From assembly GCA_001584585.1 (NCBI GenBank), contig LSYV01000018.1, positions 1,852,498 through 1,898,932 of the forward strand: a stretch of 46,435 nucleotides of DNA, given 5' to 3'. Below the pieces are notes generated by a model. It did no database searches. It was not told the DNA's origin and was given only the letters and a program-made list of their open reading frames with translations. A program made the translations under genes and the position numbers. Source of the stretch: Gonium pectorale (lineage: Eukaryota; Chlorophyta; Chlorophyceae; Chlamydomonadales; Volvocaceae). Below, piece by piece: positions 43,217 to 46,435 of the stretch (positions within the stretch are counted from its first letter, which is position 1; each line of letters starts with the position of its first letter).

Positions 43217-43864
43217 GCGTGGAGGGACGGGCGGGATGGATAATGACGGTTGGCACCCACATAGACGAGACGAGTAGGGCGAGACAGTTTTTTAGGCGAC
43301 TACAAGTAAGGGGGGCAAGCACATACAAGGACGGCAGCTGTGAACGATGTGGGCTAAGAGGGAATATGCAAATGTGTGAGACCGTGTGAAGTCCTTGGTA
43401 ACAGCTGCCTATCACCGCCTTTCAGGAGTATCCTTCACAGTGACTGCTTCGCACTCACTGACCAACAGTGGTGAGCCATGCCCTCCGCATGCGACAGCAA
43501 CAGCAGATATACATGAAGAGAGAGGATCGCCGATAGACCCAGCACCCCGAACGCTTACGCACGCATCTTGCCCACACTACTTCAGGGGTACGCAATTGAC
43601 GCACCTTCAAGTCCGAACTAGGCCCGTTACTCGCCCTGCAGCTGCATCTCCGCCGCAGCCTTCTGCGCCGCCTGCAGCTCCTCTCGCGCCACCTTCTTGG
43701 CCTCCAGCTCCTGCTCGGCCGCCAGCAGCTCCGCCTTAGCCGCCGCCAATTCCTGCTCCGTAATCTCGTTTCTGGCAAACGTGCCCTCCTTCTCCCTTAT
43801 CTCCTTCAGCTTGGCGATGACCTGGGCGGCAGCTTCCGACTCGGCGTGCATGGCCTCGGCCAGC

Positions 43865-43975
43865 GCCTTGGCCTCCGCCTTCTGCGCTGCCGCCTTGGCC
43901 TCTGCCAGCTCCTTCTGCGCTGCCGCCTTGGCCTCTGCCAGCTCCTTCTGCGCTGCCGCCTTGGCCTCTGCCAGC
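43865..43975 (-). repeat. Tandem 33-bp repeat in the coiled-coil exon
   Basis: Two perfect 33-bp units (43892-43924 and 43925-43957) and partial units on both sides encode AEAKAAAQKEL repeated, an 11-residue period suited to a coiled coil. The left-arm copy has only the single ancestral segment, so the expansion happened after the duplication or was lost on the left. Confidence 0.75.
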
Positions 43976-44538
43976 GCCTTCTGCTGCTTTCTCTGGCAAA
44001 CCACAACAGAGACCACATCGACGGGGACATTGTAATCGGACAAGCGTGATTGGACAAGGGAAGCTACAAGACGTAGGGAAAGCGAAGGCTGAAGTGGCTT
44101 GCGACCTCAATGGTACCGTGGCAAGCACAAATCACTACCACCCGTATAGCCGTTGGTCAAAATTGTGTTTGGTAATTTGTGTTAACGTGCACACAAGACG
44201 CCATTATTGTCCGCTTGCGTCCATGCAGCCCTCCGCCATCCCAACACCCTACCTCCGGGAGCGCGCATTCGATCCACTCCGTTGTCTTCTCCTCCAGGTA
44301 TCTGTCACTCGCCGCCTTCAGCTCGCGCTGCTCAGAAGGTGAGCGCCCAGGGAAGACCAGGGAGTACAAGAACGAGACCAGCTGCACGTGCAGGTCCAGG
44401 TCTCAATGCAACCGCACAAAGTCGCAATACCACACGGCTGCCAGCAACCGCACTCACCTTAAGGATATCAGCGCTGCGGTTCCGGGGATCCCGCAGGTCA
44501 GCCAACAGGGTCTCACCCTACGAGGTAGGGACCAGATA

Positions 44539-44652
44539 AAAAAGAGAACCAGAAACGGGGAAGGCAGCCTCTACGGACATACACACCCGAAGGTGTGATG
44601 TTTCCAGCAGGGCGCCGAGTACAGGGCATGCATGGCGGGCGAGGTATACGAG
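44539..44652 (-). mobile_element. Short interspersed element, copy 2, with target-site duplication
   Basis: This 114-bp element is flanked by CAGATA at 44533-44538 and 44653-44658. The left arm shows the empty site with a single CAGACA-like sequence at the same point (near 39073). It lies in intron 3 of the right gene copy. On the minus strand it ends in a T-run and contains an ACACC-TTCG-GGTGT hairpin. No A/B boxes of a tRNA-type promoter are obvious. Confidence 0.75.
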
Positions 44653-45908
44653 CAGATAGACCTCCACCATGATGGTACAGAAGAAAGATGGTCAGCGTAG
44701 AAATCAGCGCAACACACCCTTTCGAGCTTGTAGATGCGTTTAGACAGCGCAGGTACGCCTGGCAGCTGTCCGCCGCTGCTGCCACGGAGCTTGTGCGTTA
44801 TGCGCACGAACTCCCACCTCGACATGTCCGTGAGCAGCACCCTGCACTGAAACGGACATGTCTAGACGGAAGCTTACAGAGCACACACGCGCACGTTGTT
44901 GTACGTGACCCACGATGGCCTATCTGTGTTCATACCACCCACCAGAGGGGGCCTGCGGACACGCTGCTCTCCAGCAGCTCCAGAGCGAATGCCAGCGGCT
45001 GCCAAATGTGAAGATCGAAGGATGAAAGCGGCTTCACTTCCCCGACAAGAAGCGGCTCCGCTGAGCCGTAGGCGCAGGCAGCTTGCAACTCCATATGAAG
45101 AGGCCGTCCGTCAGAGCGCACCATTACAAACTCCGGCCTCCCTGTGGAGTAGTACGCACAAACGTCACTGCCCATGTCACGCACGAGCAGCGAGGCACCC
45201 ACCTCTCATCACCCTGCTGGTTAGCCCTGCCTCGTACTCCTCCGCCTCCTCATCCGCCTCCTCGTCTGAGTCTTTGTAGTCCAAGGTATCGGCCCCAAGC
45301 GAGCCTGGCGGGCGCAGCACCACGTTGCACTCGCTGTCCGCCAGCTGCAGGCTTAAGATGTTCTTGAGGATTTCCCAGAACTGCAGCATCACAGGATCAG
45401 GTATCGGGGCCCGGAAGCGAAAGGCGCTGTGCGGGTTGCAGCACCTGGAAGTACATGGGGGCTCCCACGCAGGACGGCTGCACCATAAAGATAAAGGCCT
45501 GAATGAAATCTTTGACAATAGGGTGCAGAACCGCCTCCTCCTCGGATGCCTCAGCAACTGGCACCGGACAGCGCCCAAATAACGGGCTCGCGATCATGTT
45601 TCTGGGGTTACCGGAGCACCAGCTCCCATAGTGCTTCATAAAAGTCTCCACATCCTGGACGCTCGCGAGTCCACCAGTCAACCGCCGGTTTTGTGGGCTC
45701 CCTTCTGTCCCAGCGCATGACCGTCGCTTCCGAGCTAGGTATGCCATGCGCTGTACAAGCGTCAGTCGTGGAAGTATGGAGGCGCCAGCTATGAGAAGAA
45801 AACAGGAACGACCGTGTGACGATAGCCCATAGGAAGGTGTGACGTGCATAAATCAATGTTATGTATTGGCCCACAACTGTCGGCCATCGCGACGCCCTGC
45901 AAACCAAA

Positions 45909-46435
45909 CCCAGAAGCGCTCTGCAGTACAACTTTTTGGCATCCGTGACAAAACCAAGCGGCGACAGCCACCAGGGAGCCGCTGCCAACGACGTCTACCT
46001 GAGCACCATTCCCCGTAATGTGTCCGGCGGCACTGTCCATGCCCTGTCCCTACCCCACTAGCACTTGCAGCCTCCCCCGGGCCCCACGCAGCCGCCCGGC
46101 CCGAAACGGCCTCTCAGCGCTTGGGTACAGGTCAGGATAGGCACGGGCATGGGCCCTGCTGGTTGGCCCTGGCTCAGGCGCAGGTGCCGTGGCGCAAGCT
46201 CACGGACGACTTAGTGCGTCGCCGATTTCTTAGGTCCCGCTGACACCCACACGCTGCGTCCCCTGGGTGCTCAGGTCCTTTCATTCTCAGCTGAACACCA
46301 TGTGCCTGCCATTCCCACCCTTCCCCCACCCGTCCCACCCAAACCCCTGACGCCCCCAGACCGCGAGGTGCTGCGCAAGATCACGTCTATCTGAGGGCGT
46401 GTTCCTGGAGGCGTTAGTTTTGTGGCAAAAAAGGA
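45909..46435 (+). other. Right edge with weak coding-like pieces
   Basis: Beyond the arm border two plus-strand pieces look like exons: 46178-46213 (VPWRKLTDD, then a GTGCGT donor) and 46360-46394 (REVLRKITSI, then TGA), each after a CAG acceptor. Their phases do not join directly, so a gene model is not defended. On the minus strand a short open stretch (46040-45909) could be an upstream exon of the right-arm gene copy. Confidence 0.25.

Larger units (their letters stand above)
43627..45747 (-). pseudogene. Right-arm copy of the duplicated gene, frameshifted in exon 1
   Basis: The same six exons can be drawn: 45747-45203, 45141-44936, 44846-44718, 44517-44458, 44381-44253, 43992-43627. Exons 2 to 5 have the same lengths as in the left copy, and the core is well kept (PLLVGEVKP, LHIWQPLAFALELLESS, LLTDMSRWEFVRI). 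In exon 1 the frame shifts after YFQVLQPA: the frame from the ATG meets a stop near 45397, while the rest (VMLQFWEILKNILSLQLAD) is in another frame. The stretch is also shorter than in the left copy, so a small deletion is likely. Exon 6 is longer because of a repeat. It may be a young pseudogene, or a truncated protein of about 117 residues. Confidence 0.6.
42386..45908 (-). repeat. Right arm of the large imperfect inverted duplication
   Basis: This is the partner of 37758-41570 in opposite orientation. It alone carries the 114-bp short element at 44539-44652, a frameshift in the first exon of its gene copy, and an expanded coiled-coil repeat. It lacks the 245-bp insert of the left arm. The outer boundary coincides with a TTTGCAG splice-acceptor-like site in both arms. 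Confidence 0.8.

Overview
The window reads as nuclear DNA of a chlorophycean green alga, most likely a relative of Chlamydomonas or Volvox. The reasons are intron-dense genes with short exons and GT-AG (occasionally GC-AG) introns, strong G/C bias at third codon positions, TGTAA poly(A) signals, and a protein kinase that resembles the Chlamydomonas aurora-like kinase CALK. No prokaryotic operon structure, rRNA, tRNA or CRISPR was seen. Exon models were built by hand: each junction was checked for splice dinucleotides and phase. Function was assigned from remembered family motifs, without database searches.

Layout. (1) 1-2015, minus strand: the 3' part of an unrecognised, mostly helical protein that runs off the left edge. 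(2) 3871-24227, plus strand: a 33-exon gene for a 2,418-residue plasma-membrane-type Na+/H+ antiporter of the SOS1 family. It has an N-terminal transporter, an insertion of about 1,000 disordered residues, and the C-terminal SOS1 regulatory region with a cyclic-nucleotide-binding-like domain. (3) 10186-13858, minus strand, wholly inside the 5-kb intron 14 of the antiporter gene: an 11-exon gene for a secretory-pathway CAP59/CMT1-type (GT69) glycosyltransferase, fused to a C-terminal jacalin-like lectin domain. (4) 25874-30582, minus strand: a CALK-like serine/threonine kinase of 987 residues. (5) 31293-35775, plus strand, divergent from the kinase: RCL1, the RNA 3'-terminal-phosphate-cyclase-like ribosome biogenesis factor. 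(6) 37758-45908: a large imperfect inverted duplication with arms of about 3.8 and 3.5 kb and a spacer of about 0.8 kb. Each arm carries one copy of an unrecognised gene whose core resembles a PD-(D/E)XK-type fold and whose C-terminus is a coiled coil. The left copy is intact (452 residues) and the right copy carries a frameshift. Each arm also holds a convergent ORF segment and its own private small insertion. (7) The last 0.5 kb holds only weak coding-like pieces.

The genes look like independent nuclear genes and not a pathway: ion homeostasis (SOS1-like), glycan modification (GT69-lectin), probable ciliary or cell-cycle signalling (CALK-like) and 40S ribosome assembly (RCL1). The most unusual parts are the nested glycosyltransferase-lectin gene, the huge insertion in the antiporter, and the inverted duplication with its undescribed gene family and a short retroposon-like element that has a clean target-site duplication.
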